A stretch of DNA of 64,000 nucleotides from Viridibacillus soli. GTDB taxonomy: Bacteria > Bacillota > Bacilli > Bacillales_A > Planococcaceae. Positions 1-8,824 of this stretch are shown here, piece after piece. The stretch spans positions 62,001 through 126,000 of the forward strand of contig NZ_JAEOAH010000005.1 of NCBI RefSeq assembly GCF_016612995.1, written 5' to 3'. The notes beneath the pieces were generated by a model. It was given only the letters and a program-made list of their open reading frames with translations, made no database searches and was not told the DNA's origin. Made by a program: the position numbers and the translations under genes. Position 1 is the stretch's first letter, and every line of letters begins with the position of its first letter.

Positions 1-428
1 TTATTTTTTTCTAGCAGCATACCCGGTGCCATACCGTGGCGATTCACGAGCACTTCACAATCTTTTAAGACAAGAGCTTGTTTACGATTATTTTCTGTCA
101 TAACCCGATTTTGAAGAGCAAAAAATTCTTCGATCGATTGCATAGCAAAATCATCTGTCTCCAATAATGTCCCTAAGTGTCGTGCAATCGTTTCCTTCGT
201 TAAATCATCCTTTGTTGGTCCTAGGCCACCTGAGAAAATGATTAAATCCGCACGTGATTCAGCAATTTCAATCGCCTTTACTAAACGCTCATCATTATCT
301 CCAACAACCGTATGGTAATACACATTAATACCTAACTCTGATAATTGACCCGAAATAAAACGTGCATTTGTATTCGTAATTTGACCAAGTAAAAGCTCTG
401 AACCTACTGCAATGATTTCAGCGTTCAT
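1..428 (-). CDS. cinA: CinA family protein, N-terminal part (3' end outside window)
   Basis: The visible 142 codons encode the MoCF-biosynthesis-like (MoaB/MogA-type) N-terminal domain of CinA, a competence/damage-inducible protein whose family includes ADP-ribose pyrophosphatase and nicotinamide-nucleotide amidase activities. The N-terminus reads [19 protein letters not shown], followed by the family motifs [13 protein letters not shown] and NRHGMAPGM. The ATG at 428 has a GAGAAGGGG ribosome binding site just upstream. The frame is open to base 1, so the C-terminal amidohydrolase-like domain, if present, lies to the left. It follows pgsA in the same direction, as in B. subtilis, where cinA precedes recA. 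Confidence 0.95.
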   Translation of the reverse strand, partial: MNAEIIAVGSELLLGQITNTNARFISGQLSELGINVYYHTVVGDNDERLVKAIEIAESRADLIIFSGGLGPTKDDLTKETIARHLGTLLETDDFAMQSIEEFFALQNRVMTENNRKQALVLKDCEVLVNRHGMAPGMLLEKN

Positions 429-489
429 CTCTATCAACCCCTTCTCATTTCCACTTTATGTAACCATCAAAAAAATGCATATTAATTGC

Positions 490-540
490 AAAAAGCGAGG
501 TATGACGTAAGAGAAATCTCTCTATACATACATCCTCGCC
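490..540 (-). terminator. Probable Rho-independent terminator after pgsA
   Basis: On the minus strand GCGAGGATGTATG pairs with CATACCTCGC (three-base bulge), around an inner AGAGA/TCTCT stem, and is followed by CTTTTTG. It lies between pgsA and cinA, so cinA may also have its own promoter nearby. Confidence 0.55.
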
Positions 541-560
541 CACAAAATTCTATTTTGTAT

Positions 561-1139
561 TTATTTTGAATCTAATAAAACACGGCGATTCAAATAGAAA
601 TAATCTACGCCAGACCAAACTGTAAAGAATAATGCTACATATAATGCGATATCAGCAAATGGAATGCCGAACATAGCAAAGAAAATATTATGTAACAATA
701 GTGCAGAAATCGCAACGATTTGTGCCCATGTCTTAATCTTACCTAGTTGGTTTGCAGCGACTACTTCGCCTCCACCCGCTAAAATCAGTCGTAAGCCTGT
801 TACGGCAAATTCACGGCTAATAATAACAATAACAACCCACGCAGGTGCAGTTCCTAATTCAACAAGTAGGATAAATGCTGCAGAAACTAATAATTTATCC
901 GCTAATGGGTCCAAAAATTTCCCCATATTCGTCACTAAATTATATTTGCGGGCGTAAAACCCATCCACCCAGTCTGTGATAGACGCTACGATGAAAATCA
1001 TCCCACCGACAAAATGCTCAACTGGCATCGTAGCGCCAAGAACTGTCATTTTACCCCATCCAAAATCCACTAACAAGACTAACACGAAAACTGGAATTAG
1101 AAGAACCCTTGAAACTGTAATTCTATTTGGTATATTCAC
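561..1139 (-). CDS. pgsA: CDP-diacylglycerol--glycerol-3-phosphate 3-phosphatidyltransferase
   Basis: Integral membrane enzyme that makes phosphatidylglycerophosphate, the committed step to phosphatidylglycerol. At 192 aa it has the family's usual length. The CDP-alcohol phosphatidyltransferase signature is complete at about residues 56-81: DWVDGFYAR, then eight residues, then GKFLDPLAD, giving the D-x2-DG-x2-AR-x8-G-x3-D-x3-D metal and substrate site. Several hydrophobic segments flank it. It lies between rodZ and cinA, the usual Bacillales order, with a hairpin on either side. Function is assigned with high confidence. Confidence 0.97.
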   Translation of the reverse strand: MNIPNRITVSRVLLIPVFVLVLLVDFGWGKMTVLGATMPVEHFVGGMIFIVASITDWVDGFYARKYNLVTNMGKFLDPLADKLLVSAAFILLVELGTAPAWVVIVIISREFAVTGLRLILAGGGEVVAANQLGKIKTWAQIVAISALLLHNIFFAMFGIPFADIALYVALFFTVWSGVDYFYLNRRVLLDSK

Positions 1140-1157
1140 GATTCTCTCACCCTTCTT

Positions 1158-1192
1158 TCAAAGAAAATAGTCATCTTTCTCTAGATGACTAT
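1158..1192 (-). terminator. Weak terminator-like hairpin overlapping the rodZ stop
   Basis: A 9-bp stem (ATAGTCATC / GATGACTAT, 8-nt loop) sits at 1167-1192 and is followed on the minus strand by TTTTCTTTG. The upstream arm includes the rodZ TAG stop codon. The T-run is interrupted, so read-through into pgsA is likely. Confidence 0.45.
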
Positions 1193-2088
1193 TCTTTCTC
1201 TGAAAACTTAATGACGATATTTTGAGTTGGACGATTTGCCGGGGCAATTGCATATTCAACTTCCTCATCATTGACAAAAACTTTAGCATTACTAGCAGCA
1301 CCTAATCGAATACGAACGCTTTCTTTACCTTTCGCATCGACTTCAACTATATCATCTGCATGATAAACAGTGGCTTTTTTGGAGATTTCTAAACGATTCT
1401 CATCTTGTACACCAACCCAAGTCTCACCTGAAACTTCCACACGGATTTTGAAATCCTTTGCACCAGTTAAAGTATAGTCAGTTGTCGCATTATCATTCAC
1501 TAAAGTACCTTTTGAAAGCTTTTGTTGTTTTTTATCTTTTTTAGTTTTATCTTTATCAGTCGTATTTTGATCTTCGCCAGCAGCTGTTGCATTGCCTTTA
1601 TTGTTATCTGGTTTAGATGTTTTTGGTGGATCAACTTGAACTTGTGGTGGTTCTTCTTTCTTAACTGGTGTTGAATTATTATTAACTTTTTGTTGGAATA
1701 AATACCAAAAAACAACGATGGCCATAATAATAAATAAAGCAACAACAAGTTTTGGCATAAGGTCCATAAAGCCTTTTGAAGGAATTTTTGACAAGCTTCT
1801 TCGCGATTGTGGCTGTTGGATTGTGGCCGTCGTTGTACTTTCTACTGTTTTATTTGCAGGAACTTCAGATTTATACGTCTCTAATAATTCATCAGCACTT
1901 AAATCAACTGCTTCTGCATATTGTTTAATAAATGCGCGAACATAGAATGTCCCTGGCATGATGCTATAATTCCCCTCTTCAATGGCAGAAAGATAGCGTT
2001 TTTGAATTTTCGTGATTTCCTGTAAGTCATCCAGACTATACCCTTTTGACAATCTCGCTTCTTTTAAACGAGTTCCTAGTTCTGTCAA
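1189..2088 (-). CDS. rodZ: RodZ-like helix-turn-helix membrane protein (YmfM family)
   Basis: Cytoskeletal cell-shape factor that links MreB to the elongation machinery. The N-terminal HTH_25-type domain spans about residues 1-75 (TELGTRLKEARLSKGYSLDD ... GTFYVRAFIKQYAE). A linker leads to one transmembrane segment near residues 115-135 (LVVALFIIMAIVVFWYLF), then a Lys/Asp/Thr-rich extracytoplasmic spacer and a C-terminal DUF4115-type beta domain. I place the start at the TTG at 2088 because AGGTAGGTG lies six bases upstream. A GTG at 2097 would add three residues but overlaps that site. It is 16 bp downstream of the ymfK-like gene, so the two are probably cotranscribed. Confidence 0.9.
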   Translation of the reverse strand: MTELGTRLKEARLSKGYSLDDLQEITKIQKRYLSAIEEGNYSIMPGTFYVRAFIKQYAEAVDLSADELLETYKSEVPANKTVESTTTATIQQPQSRRSLSKIPSKGFMDLMPKLVVALFIIMAIVVFWYLFQQKVNNNSTPVKKEEPPQVQVDPPKTSKPDNNKGNATAAGEDQNTTDKDKTKKDKKQQKLSKGTLVNDNATTDYTLTGAKDFKIRVEVSGETWVGVQDENRLEISKKATVYHADDIVEVDAKGKESVRIRLGAASNAKVFVNDEEVEYAIAPANRPTQNIVIKFSEKE

Positions 2089-2104
2089 TTGTAACACCTA
2101 CCTG

Positions 2105-2905
2105 TTAAAAATTAAATCCTCCAAAGCCGCCGAAACCACCCGAATCTTGAAGCAAGCTGTTATGTTTCTCCATGATTTCGTATGTAATTTCTTCATCTGG
2201 ATGGTGTCTTAATTCGATAATATAATCAAAGTCTTCAATTGTATATTCAGAATGCTGCACGAACATATCAGGATGCTCTACAACCTTAATGGCAGGCATA
2301 CTCATCATTTCACGTACAAGTTGTTGATGTTTTTCGTCAGAAGAACGTCTTGTGACAATACCATCAAGAATGAATATATTATTGCTATTAAACTCGTCTC
2401 CAATCAGCTTGTTGCGCGCAGTCTGTTTAATCATAGTCGATGATAAAAATAACCATCTCTTATTCGCACAGACACTTGCTGCTACAACTGATTCAGTTTT
2501 ACCGACCCGAGGCATTCCTCGAATTCCAATAAGTTTATGACCATCCTTTTTAAAAAGTTCTGCCATAAAATCTACTAAAATACCTAGTTCATCACGTACA
2601 AAACGAAACGTCTTTTTCTCATCCGCTTCTCTTTGTATATAACGACCATGTCGAATCGCTAGACGATCACGTGTTGTTGGTTCGCGAAATTTCGTTACAC
2701 GTATCATTTCCATTGTAGAAACGATGTTTTCAAATCGTTCAATCTGTTCTTCCTTTTCAAATCGCAAAAGCATTCCTCTTCGAACTTGATCGACACCATT
2801 TATCGTCACGATATTCACGCGAAGCATACCTAATAAGGAAGCAATATCTCCTAATAAGCCGGGGCGATTGATTTGTATTTCATATTCAAAATACCATTCT
2901 CTCAC
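2105..2905 (-). CDS. ymfK: YmfK family protein (DUF3388), P-loop-like
   Basis: Cytoplasmic protein of unknown function conserved beside rodZ and pgsA in Bacillales. The first 75 residues look like an ACT-type regulatory fold (EIQINRPGLLGDIASLLGML, then TINGVDQVRRG). A Walker-A-like GIRGMPRVGKTES lies near residue 135, so it may bind a nucleotide. The protein ends in a Gly/Phe tail (GGFGGFGGFNF). I prefer the GTG at 2905, nine bases after AAGGGA; a TTG at 2911 adds two residues. The role cannot be deduced from the sequence. Confidence 0.85.
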   Translation of the reverse strand: MREWYFEYEIQINRPGLLGDIASLLGMLRVNIVTINGVDQVRRGMLLRFEKEEQIERFENIVSTMEMIRVTKFREPTTRDRLAIRHGRYIQREADEKKTFRFVRDELGILVDFMAELFKKDGHKLIGIRGMPRVGKTESVVAASVCANKRWLFLSSTMIKQTARNKLIGDEFNSNNIFILDGIVTRRSSDEKHQQLVREMMSMPAIKVVEHPDMFVQHSEYTIEDFDYIIELRHHPDEEITYEIMEKHNSLLQDSGGFGGFGGFNF

Positions 2906-2984
2906 ATACAACGTTCCCTTCTATTATACGACGCTTAAAACATTTCTAAGTTCCATGATAGCCGATTTTTGAACAGATGGAAAG

Positions 2985-3016
2985 AAAAAAAGGAAAAGAG
3001 GGGCTAATACCCCATT
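2985..3016 (-). terminator. Rho-independent terminator after DUF3243 gene
   Basis: A GGGG/CCCC core stem (3000-3013), extended by A/T pairs, is followed on the minus strand by TCTTTTCCTTTTTTTC. It separates the DUF3243 gene from ymfK. Confidence 0.7.
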
Positions 3017-3020
3017 TTTC

Positions 3021-3278
3021 CTATTGAACCTTCTTATTCTGCACTAATTTAACAACACAATTAGCAAGAGATTGCTTTTCATTATCGGTTGCAACTGACC
3101 ATAAATCAGAAAGCACTCGCTCCTGTTCGTTTTTCGGATCAACATTTTTTGCTAAATATTCTCCGATTTGTACAGCAGCTTCTTGTATTACTTTATTTGA
3201 CATACCAGCAGATTCCGCTTTTGCAACATTTTGCCCTAAAAAGCTTGTCCACTTTTGCCAGTTCTCAATAATATCCAT
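3021..3278 (-). CDS. ymfJ: DUF3243 family protein (YmfJ-like)
   Basis: Small 85-aa soluble protein (MDIIENWQKWTSFLGQNV...) of the DUF3243/YmfJ family, found only in Bacillales and of unknown function. It is predicted mostly helical, with a conserved stretch (AVQIGEYLAKNVDPKN) in the middle. The start is well supported by AAAGGAGGGG eight bases upstream of ATG. It sits between ymfI and ymfK as in B. subtilis and is followed by its own terminator. Confidence 0.85.
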   Translation of the reverse strand: MDIIENWQKWTSFLGQNVAKAESAGMSNKVIQEAAVQIGEYLAKNVDPKNEQERVLSDLWSVATDNEKQSLANCVVKLVQNKKVQ

Positions 3279-3320
3279 ATAACCCCTCCTTTACACATTT
3301 AGTATGTGCAAAAAAGAAAT

Positions 3321-4049
3321 TTATATGTACCAACCACCATTAATTCGAAGTATTTGACCCGTTATATAGTTGGCACGCCCTGATAATAGGAAGGACACTA
3401 GGTCACCAACTTCAGTTGGTGACCCAGCTCTTGCTAACGGAATTTCCGCTATAAGCGCTTGCTCCTCTAAATCCGATAAATGTCCGTTCATTTTGGTATT
3501 AATAAAGCCGGGAGCAACCGCATTCACAAGTATGCCATTACCCGCGGCTTCCTGTGCGTACGATTTCACGAACGCATGTAATGCACCTTTCACAGTAGCA
3601 TACAATGCCTCACCTGACGCTCCTGCTTCGCCCCAAATGGAGCCAATCATCGTAATATGGCTTATTTCGTTATGACGTAGCTTAGAGGCAAGGAGGCTTA
3701 TAAGTCTAATCGGCGTTTGCACATGCACTTTCCAAAGTGCATCCATCTCGTCAGCTGAGGTATCGTCCACAAGCTTATAAAGTGCTTGACCACTTGCCAC
3801 AACAATCGCTTGCAATGAAAATATAGAACCTGCAATTTGCTCTGCTGCACTGGGTGCTGTTAAATCTGCTTGAATCGTCATAAACTCTTGCTCTGGGTAT
3901 GAGGCAGTGAGCTTGTTTATAAGCTCACTCGCTACTCCTGCCCCTTGGTTGTATTGCATATATAGTGACCAGCCATCCTGTGCAAGCTGCTCACTAATGG
4001 CACATCCAATCACTCCGGACGCACCGAGTACTAAGCAAAACCTTTTCAT
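3321..4049 (-). CDS. ymfI: SDR oxidoreductase, EF-P 5-aminopentanone reductase (YmfI)
   Basis: NAD(P)-dependent short-chain dehydrogenase. In B. subtilis YmfI reduces the 5-aminopentanone group on a lysine of elongation factor P to 5-aminopentanol, a modification needed for swarming. The N-terminus has the cofactor motif LGASGVIG (residues 8-15), and the active site shows SIWGEAGASGEALYATVKGA with catalytic Ser, Tyr and Lys. The length of 242 aa is normal for SDRs, and the C-terminus ends in the typical GQILRINGGWYI. Its stop and the next start are two bases apart from ymfH, so ymfF, ymfH and ymfI form one transcript. The specific substrate is inferred from synteny. Confidence 0.88.
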   Translation of the reverse strand: MKRFCLVLGASGVIGCAISEQLAQDGWSLYMQYNQGAGVASELINKLTASYPEQEFMTIQADLTAPSAAEQIAGSIFSLQAIVVASGQALYKLVDDTSADEMDALWKVHVQTPIRLISLLASKLRHNEISHITMIGSIWGEAGASGEALYATVKGALHAFVKSYAQEAAGNGILVNAVAPGFINTKMNGHLSDLEEQALIAEIPLARAGSPTEVGDLVSFLLSGRANYITGQILRINGGWYI

Positions 4050-4051
4050 TA

Positions 4052-5380
4052 TTACTCCTGGCCTTCTTGTACAGTAACAGTTTTTGCTTTATTAGCTATG
4101 GGTACGACTTTGAAAACAGTTTGCTGTGATTCTCCTTGTAGTGAAGCGAAAGCTTGTTGCACATCAGCTACTGTCAATTCTTCAATTACAGGAACAGCAT
4201 CAAATAAATTCATATCGTTAAATTTATATCGCGTAAATTGATTGGCGATAAATTCGATTGAGTTTAATGCTCTTAAATAAAAACCGATTTTACGACGTTT
4301 AACACGTTCTAACTCATCCAAACCAAATGGCCATTTTTCTTGTGTTTTTTGCATCACATCTTGAATAGCCTCTACTAATTCATCTGTTTGATTCGTATCA
4401 GAACCAATTAAGGCAAAGCCAAAGCCTTTTTCTAATGAGAAATCATACGCATACGATTCATCAATCATACCTGCTTCATATACTTTCGTATAGAAATCGG
4501 AAGAACGTCCAAATATCACATCAAGAGCTAATTGAATAGAAAGTTCATGCTTCAACATTTCTCGACCTGAAAGACTTGTTTCCTTCGCTTTTAAACCAAC
4601 ATATACTTTCGGTTTTAAGACGTCCATTTCTAACGTACGATTTTGCACCGCAACATCAGTAGGCTCAGAAACTTCAATACGTTCGATTGATGCCTGCTCT
4701 TCGAAGGTTTTGCTCGCTTGATCCGCACGAATATAATCCATCATTTTTTCCGGCTCAACTGCACCGATGACAAATAACAGCATATTTGATGGATGATAGA
4801 ACGTATTGTAGCAAGTATATAAATGCTCCGCAGTAATATCATCGATGGACTCTATAGTACCTGCGATATCAGTTTTCACTGGATGCTCATGGAACATATT
4901 TTCAATTGTACCAAAGTATAAACGCCAATCTGGTTGGTCATCATACATCGTAATCTCTTGACCGATAATTCCTTTTTCCTTCTCCACAGTTTGTTCAGTG
5001 AAATAAGGCTGTTGTACGAAATCAAGTAATGTTTTCGTGCTTTCATATAAATGATCTGTCGCTGAGAATAAATACGCCGTTCTTGTGAAAGATGTAAAAG
5101 CATTCGCTGAGGCACCATTTTCACTAAATTTTTGAAACACATCGCCATCTTCTTTTTCGAACATTTTATGTTCTAAAAAGTGTGCAATCCCGTCTGGCAC
5201 TGTAACGGCTTCTGTTTCACCTAGAGGTACAAATGAGCGATCGATAGAACCGTATTTTGTTGTAAATGTGACGAATGTTTTAGAGAAGCCTTTTTTAGGC
5301 AATATATAAACGTCTAAGCCATTATCTAATTTTTCGTAGTAAAGTGTTTCATCTAATTGATCGAATTGGATTGTTTTCAT
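4052..5380 (-). CDS. ymfH: M16 family zinc metallopeptidase, catalytic-type partner (YmfH)
   Basis: Insulinase/pitrilysin (M16) family protease, 442 aa. The inverted zinc motif HxxEH is intact as HFLEHKMFE near residue 67, with the downstream glutamate region in ENFHEHP/EITMYDD-type sequence. It overlaps the upstream ymfF by four bases (ATGA), which suggests translational coupling. M16 enzymes commonly work as heterodimers of one active and one inactive subunit, and that is probably how YmfF/YmfH act. The physiological substrate is not known from the sequence. Confidence 0.9.
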   Translation of the reverse strand: MKTIQFDQLDETLYYEKLDNGLDVYILPKKGFSKTFVTFTTKYGSIDRSFVPLGETEAVTVPDGIAHFLEHKMFEKEDGDVFQKFSENGASANAFTSFTRTAYLFSATDHLYESTKTLLDFVQQPYFTEQTVEKEKGIIGQEITMYDDQPDWRLYFGTIENMFHEHPVKTDIAGTIESIDDITAEHLYTCYNTFYHPSNMLLFVIGAVEPEKMMDYIRADQASKTFEEQASIERIEVSEPTDVAVQNRTLEMDVLKPKVYVGLKAKETSLSGREMLKHELSIQLALDVIFGRSSDFYTKVYEAGMIDESYAYDFSLEKGFGFALIGSDTNQTDELVEAIQDVMQKTQEKWPFGLDELERVKRRKIGFYLRALNSIEFIANQFTRYKFNDMNLFDAVPVIEELTVADVQQAFASLQGESQQTVFKVVPIANKAKTVTVQEGQE

Positions 5381-6648
5381 TCCGGAGCATCCTCCTTACC
5401 ACTTAAGAAATAAACTGTTTCTTTTTCGACTTTTTTTGCCATTTCTACGATATCTTCCTTCGTTACGGCTTGCCATTTTACAGCCATTTTTTCTACCGAG
5501 AATGCTGTTGGCAATTCTTTATATTGATCGTAAATTTCAATTTGGCCACGAGCCGAATCAAGCGCTTCTTTTAATTGATTGGTTAGCATTGCTTTCGTTT
5601 GTGTTAATTCTAAATCCGTAATTTCACCTTGTTGGATAGAAGCTAGCTGTTCATCGATTAATGCTATTGCTTTTTCCTCTTTATTGGCATCGATTCCTGA
5701 AATGACGAATACTAAACCATATTGTGAAGAATACGAGCTTGAGCAGTAATACGCCATACTTTCTTTTTCACGTACATTCATAAATAATTTTGCATGTGGA
5801 TAGCCACCAAAAACGCCATTAAAAATTTGCATTTTAGGGAAATCCTTGTGCGTGAAAGTGACAGGTGTATGATAGCCGATATGTAATTTACCTTGCTTCA
5901 TATCTTGCTGTTCACTGACATAAGTTTCAGTAGGTTTACTTTCTACAGTTGGATGCACTGCATGGTCGACTGCACGATCAGCAAATGGTAACGCTTTTTT
6001 CAAACTGTCGACCATTTCTTTTTCATCAATATCACCAACAACATAAATATCGATTAAATCTTCAGCTAACATTTTTTCGTACGTTTTTACTAATGATGCA
6101 GGTGTAACTTTTTCAACATCCTTAATTTTACCATTCGCTGAAATTGAAGCAGGGTGATTTGGACGCATAATATTTAACAACTGCTGTTGAGCATAGCGTG
6201 ATTTATCATCAAAAACGGATTGAATACGCTCAATTACCATTTCCTTTTCACGAGTTACAATACTTTCACGGAATACACCATTGTCAAAATTAGGATCGAA
6301 TAAAACCGTATTCATAAGCTCTAGCACTTTCCCTAAAACTTCACCGGTTTTCAAATATTGATCATTGACAGTTTCTATGTTTAACAAAACGGTGTGCTCA
6401 TCGCCACGTTTTGTTGTATCTAAATATAGAACAGTGCCATATAAATCGTCTAAATACATACGTAATGCAGCTGAAGATGGATATCGTGCATTACTATGTT
6501 GCATGACATTTGTTAAAACAGTTCTTTCCGCTGCATCCTCGACAGTTAAAGGTCTTTTAAATTTTACCGAAAAATTAACCGTTTTGAACTGATCGGTTGT
6601 TCTTGTATGAATATTGACACCTTTTGCTACTTGAATAGTTTGAAACAT
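5377..6648 (-). CDS. ymfF: M16 family protein lacking the zinc motif (YmfF)
   Basis: 423-aa M16-fold protein. Where an active enzyme has HxxEH, this one reads NVMQHSNARYPSS, so zinc ligands are missing and it is probably a non-catalytic subunit for YmfH. The C-terminal M16 half is recognisable (KLFMNVREKESMAYYCSS). The start at 6648 (MFQTIQVAKG) follows GGAGGGG by six bases; a longer in-frame ORF extends 15 codons upstream without a good ribosome site. A sigma-A-like promoter lies 44-73 bases upstream. Confidence 0.9.
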   Translation of the reverse strand: MFQTIQVAKGVNIHTRTTDQFKTVNFSVKFKRPLTVEDAAERTVLTNVMQHSNARYPSSAALRMYLDDLYGTVLYLDTTKRGDEHTVLLNIETVNDQYLKTGEVLGKVLELMNTVLFDPNFDNGVFRESIVTREKEMVIERIQSVFDDKSRYAQQQLLNIMRPNHPASISANGKIKDVEKVTPASLVKTYEKMLAEDLIDIYVVGDIDEKEMVDSLKKALPFADRAVDHAVHPTVESKPTETYVSEQQDMKQGKLHIGYHTPVTFTHKDFPKMQIFNGVFGGYPHAKLFMNVREKESMAYYCSSSYSSQYGLVFVISGIDANKEEKAIALIDEQLASIQQGEITDLELTQTKAMLTNQLKEALDSARGQIEIYDQYKELPTAFSVEKMAVKWQAVTKEDIVEMAKKVEKETVYFLSGKEDAPE

Positions 6649-6691
6649 GTAGACCCCTCCTATCTCTTTAATATAACAAACCAATACTCTC

Positions 6692-6721
6692 ACTATACAT
6701 GCCTTTTAAAGAAAAAAGCAA
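6692..6721 (-). promoter_or_regulatory. Candidate sigma-A promoter for ymfF-ymfH-ymfI
   Basis: Minus strand TTGCTT (6721-6716), 18-bp spacer, TATAGT (6697-6692). It lies between the nupQ terminator and the ymfF ribosome site, which is the expected place. Confidence 0.5.
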
Positions 6722-6770
6722 CTTCAGGCAAAGTAAGCCTTTTGACTGGCTATTAAAGAGTCTTAAGTCA

Positions 6771-6812
6771 TAAAAAAAAGGCTGAACAAATGCCCAGCCC
6801 TTCCTTTTGAGT
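6771..6812 (-). terminator. Rho-independent terminator after nupQ
   Basis: Minus strand GGCTG / CAGCC stem (6780-6799), flanked by an AAAGGAAG/CTTTTTTTT extension and ending in eight T residues. It marks the end of the nucleoside transporter operon. Confidence 0.75.
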
Positions 6813-6818
6813 AAAAAA

Positions 6819-7778
6819 TTAACGTTTACCTTTAATATATGGTTGACCAGATGCTTTTGGCGCATTGGCTTTACCAATGAAACCAGCTAATGCAAAGATC
6901 GTTAATACATAAGGTAAGATGTGCAAGTAAACGGATGGAATTTCTTTAATGTATGGAATCGAGCTCCCTGCTATACTTAAAGATTGCGCAAATCCGAAGA
7001 AAATTGCCGCTCCTAAAGCACCAAGTGGATGCCATTTACCGAAAATCATTGCAGCAATTGCCATGAAACCTTGACCATTAATCGTTGCATGACCAAAGTC
7101 ACCTGAAATTGTTTGCGAATAAATCGCCCCACCGATACCACCTAAAACACCAGAGATGATCACGGCAATATAGCGCATTTTTGTTACGTTAACACCCATT
7201 GTATCTGCAGCAGTTGGATGTTCACCAACAGCCCGTAAACGTAAACCAAATGGTGTTTTATAAATAATAAACCAAGCCATAATCGCGATAGCAATGGCTA
7301 GAATTGACGTACCATAAACGTCTTTAAAGAACATTGGCCCAATTAACGGAATATCCTCTAAAAAAGGAATGTTAAAACGTGGGAAACGAACTTTAATCAT
7401 ATCTGTTTGCCCTTTATCGTACAGCATTTTCACCGAGAATAATGCAATAGCAATACCTAGCAAGTTAATTGCTACCCCAGAAACCGTTTGATCGGCTCGG
7501 AATGAAATCGATGCCACTGCATGTAAAATAGAGAAGATACCTGCAGCAAGTCCAGCTACTAACAAGGAAATCCAAGGTGTCCAAGCACCAAAAGTATCGA
7601 CATAAGTTAAGTTGAATACAATCCCTACGAAGGCACCCATAACCATTAAACCTTCCAGTCCAATATTAACTACGCCAGAGCGTTCAGAGAACACACCACC
7701 GATTGCTGTTAAAATAAGAGGCGCCGCATAAAAAATAGCAGTCGGAACGATGAAATATAACACTTCTAAAAAGCTCAT
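6819..7778 (-). CDS. nupQ: ABC transporter permease, nucleoside uptake (NupQ-like)
   Basis: Membrane permease of the BMP-type (RbsC-like, BPD_transp_2) ABC family, 319 aa with about eight to ten hydrophobic segments. Family-typical stretches include ERSGVVNIGLEGLMVMGAF near the N-terminus and GLRLRAVGEHPTAADTMGVN in the cytoplasmic coupling loop. In B. subtilis the NupNOPQ system imports guanosine and other nucleosides; that substrate is inferred here. The start has AAAGGAGG seven bases upstream. It follows nupP by one base and is last in the operon. Confidence 0.9.
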   Translation of the reverse strand: MSFLEVLYFIVPTAIFYAAPLILTAIGGVFSERSGVVNIGLEGLMVMGAFVGIVFNLTYVDTFGAWTPWISLLVAGLAAGIFSILHAVASISFRADQTVSGVAINLLGIAIALFSVKMLYDKGQTDMIKVRFPRFNIPFLEDIPLIGPMFFKDVYGTSILAIAIAIMAWFIIYKTPFGLRLRAVGEHPTAADTMGVNVTKMRYIAVIISGVLGGIGGAIYSQTISGDFGHATINGQGFMAIAAMIFGKWHPLGALGAAIFFGFAQSLSIAGSSIPYIKEIPSVYLHILPYVLTIFALAGFIGKANAPKASGQPYIKGKR

Positions 7779-7779
7779 A

Positions 7780-8823
7780 TTATTTCGCCTCCTTTTTCTT
7801 GCTCATTCGTTCTAGGAATACTCTGATAATATAGCCTGAAGCTACAAAGAAAATAACTAATGCAATAATAATCGAAACGATTTCTACTGGTATACCAACG
7901 TTTGGCATATTTAATGCTCCGAATTTCAATGATCCGAATAATGTTGCACCAAGTAATACACCAAGTGGCGCATTCGCACCAAGTAAGGCTACTGCGATAC
8001 CGTCAAAACCAATACCTGTAAAGCCACCAATAACTGAAACGTTTCCGAATGTACCAAGCGCTTCCATTGCACCTGCTAGACCTGCAAATGCACCAGAAAT
8101 AACCATTGCCAGAATAATATTTTTATTCACATTCATACCAGCATATTCAGAAGCATTTTGGTTGAAACCAACTGCTTTTAGTTCAAAGCCTCGTTTTGTT
8201 CTCTCTAAAATGAACCACATGATGACCACCATAATAAGTGCAATCACAAAACCGTAGTGCATACGAGAATATTCTGTTAGATTATCTAAAAAAGCCGAAC
8301 GTAATGACGCTGATTCGTGAATCGCTGGTGTTTTTTCTCCACCATCTGTAAGTGATTTAATAATCGCATTTGATACATGTAGCGCAATATAATTCATCAT
8401 AATTGTAACGATAACTTCATGCACTTGTAATTTCGCTTTTAAAAGTCCCGGGATAAATGCCCATAATGCACCTGCTACAGCAGCTGCAAGAATAGCTAAC
8501 GGAAGGTGAATAATGGCTGGTAAATCGAAAGCATACCCTACATAAGCAGCAGCTAGCCATCCCATAATTAATTGACCTTCAACCCCAATATTAAATAGTC
8601 CTGTGCGGAACGCAAATGCTACCGCTAAACCTGCCAATACATACGGTGTAATTTGGCGAACTGTACCACCTAACGTATATACATCCCCGAAAATCCCTTC
8701 CCAAAGAGCGAGATAACCCTCAACTGGATCATAGCCACTTACTAGCATAACAATTGCACCGACAAGTAAGCCTAAAATGACTGAAATCACAGGGACGAGA
8801 ATAGTAGTCAATTTCTTCGGCAT
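7780..8823 (-). CDS. nupP: ABC transporter permease, nucleoside uptake (NupP-like)
   Basis: Second integral membrane subunit of the same importer (about 347 aa). It shows the RbsC-like signature FRTGLFNIGVEGQLIMGWL and the coupling-loop motif GFELKAVGFNQNASEYAGMN. The ATG at 8823 directly follows the nupO stop and is preceded by GGAAGGTGA; a GTG at 8835 inside nupO would give four extra residues. With NupQ it forms the heterodimeric channel served by the NupO ATPase and the NupN lipoprotein. Confidence 0.9.
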   Translation of the reverse strand: MPKKLTTILVPVISVILGLLVGAIVMLVSGYDPVEGYLALWEGIFGDVYTLGGTVRQITPYVLAGLAVAFAFRTGLFNIGVEGQLIMGWLAAAYVGYAFDLPAIIHLPLAILAAAVAGALWAFIPGLLKAKLQVHEVIVTIMMNYIALHVSNAIIKSLTDGGEKTPAIHESASLRSAFLDNLTEYSRMHYGFVIALIMVVIMWFILERTKRGFELKAVGFNQNASEYAGMNVNKNIILAMVISGAFAGLAGAMEALGTFGNVSVIGGFTGIGFDGIAVALLGANAPLGVLLGATLFGSLKFGALNMPNVGIPVEIVSIIIALVIFFVASGYIIRVFLERMSKKKEAK

Positions 8824-8824
8824 G

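Noticed and set aside
2923-2928. TATAAT-like box before ymfK as a promoter
   Set aside because: It would start transcription within the ribosome binding site, leaving almost no leader, and no -35 is seen.
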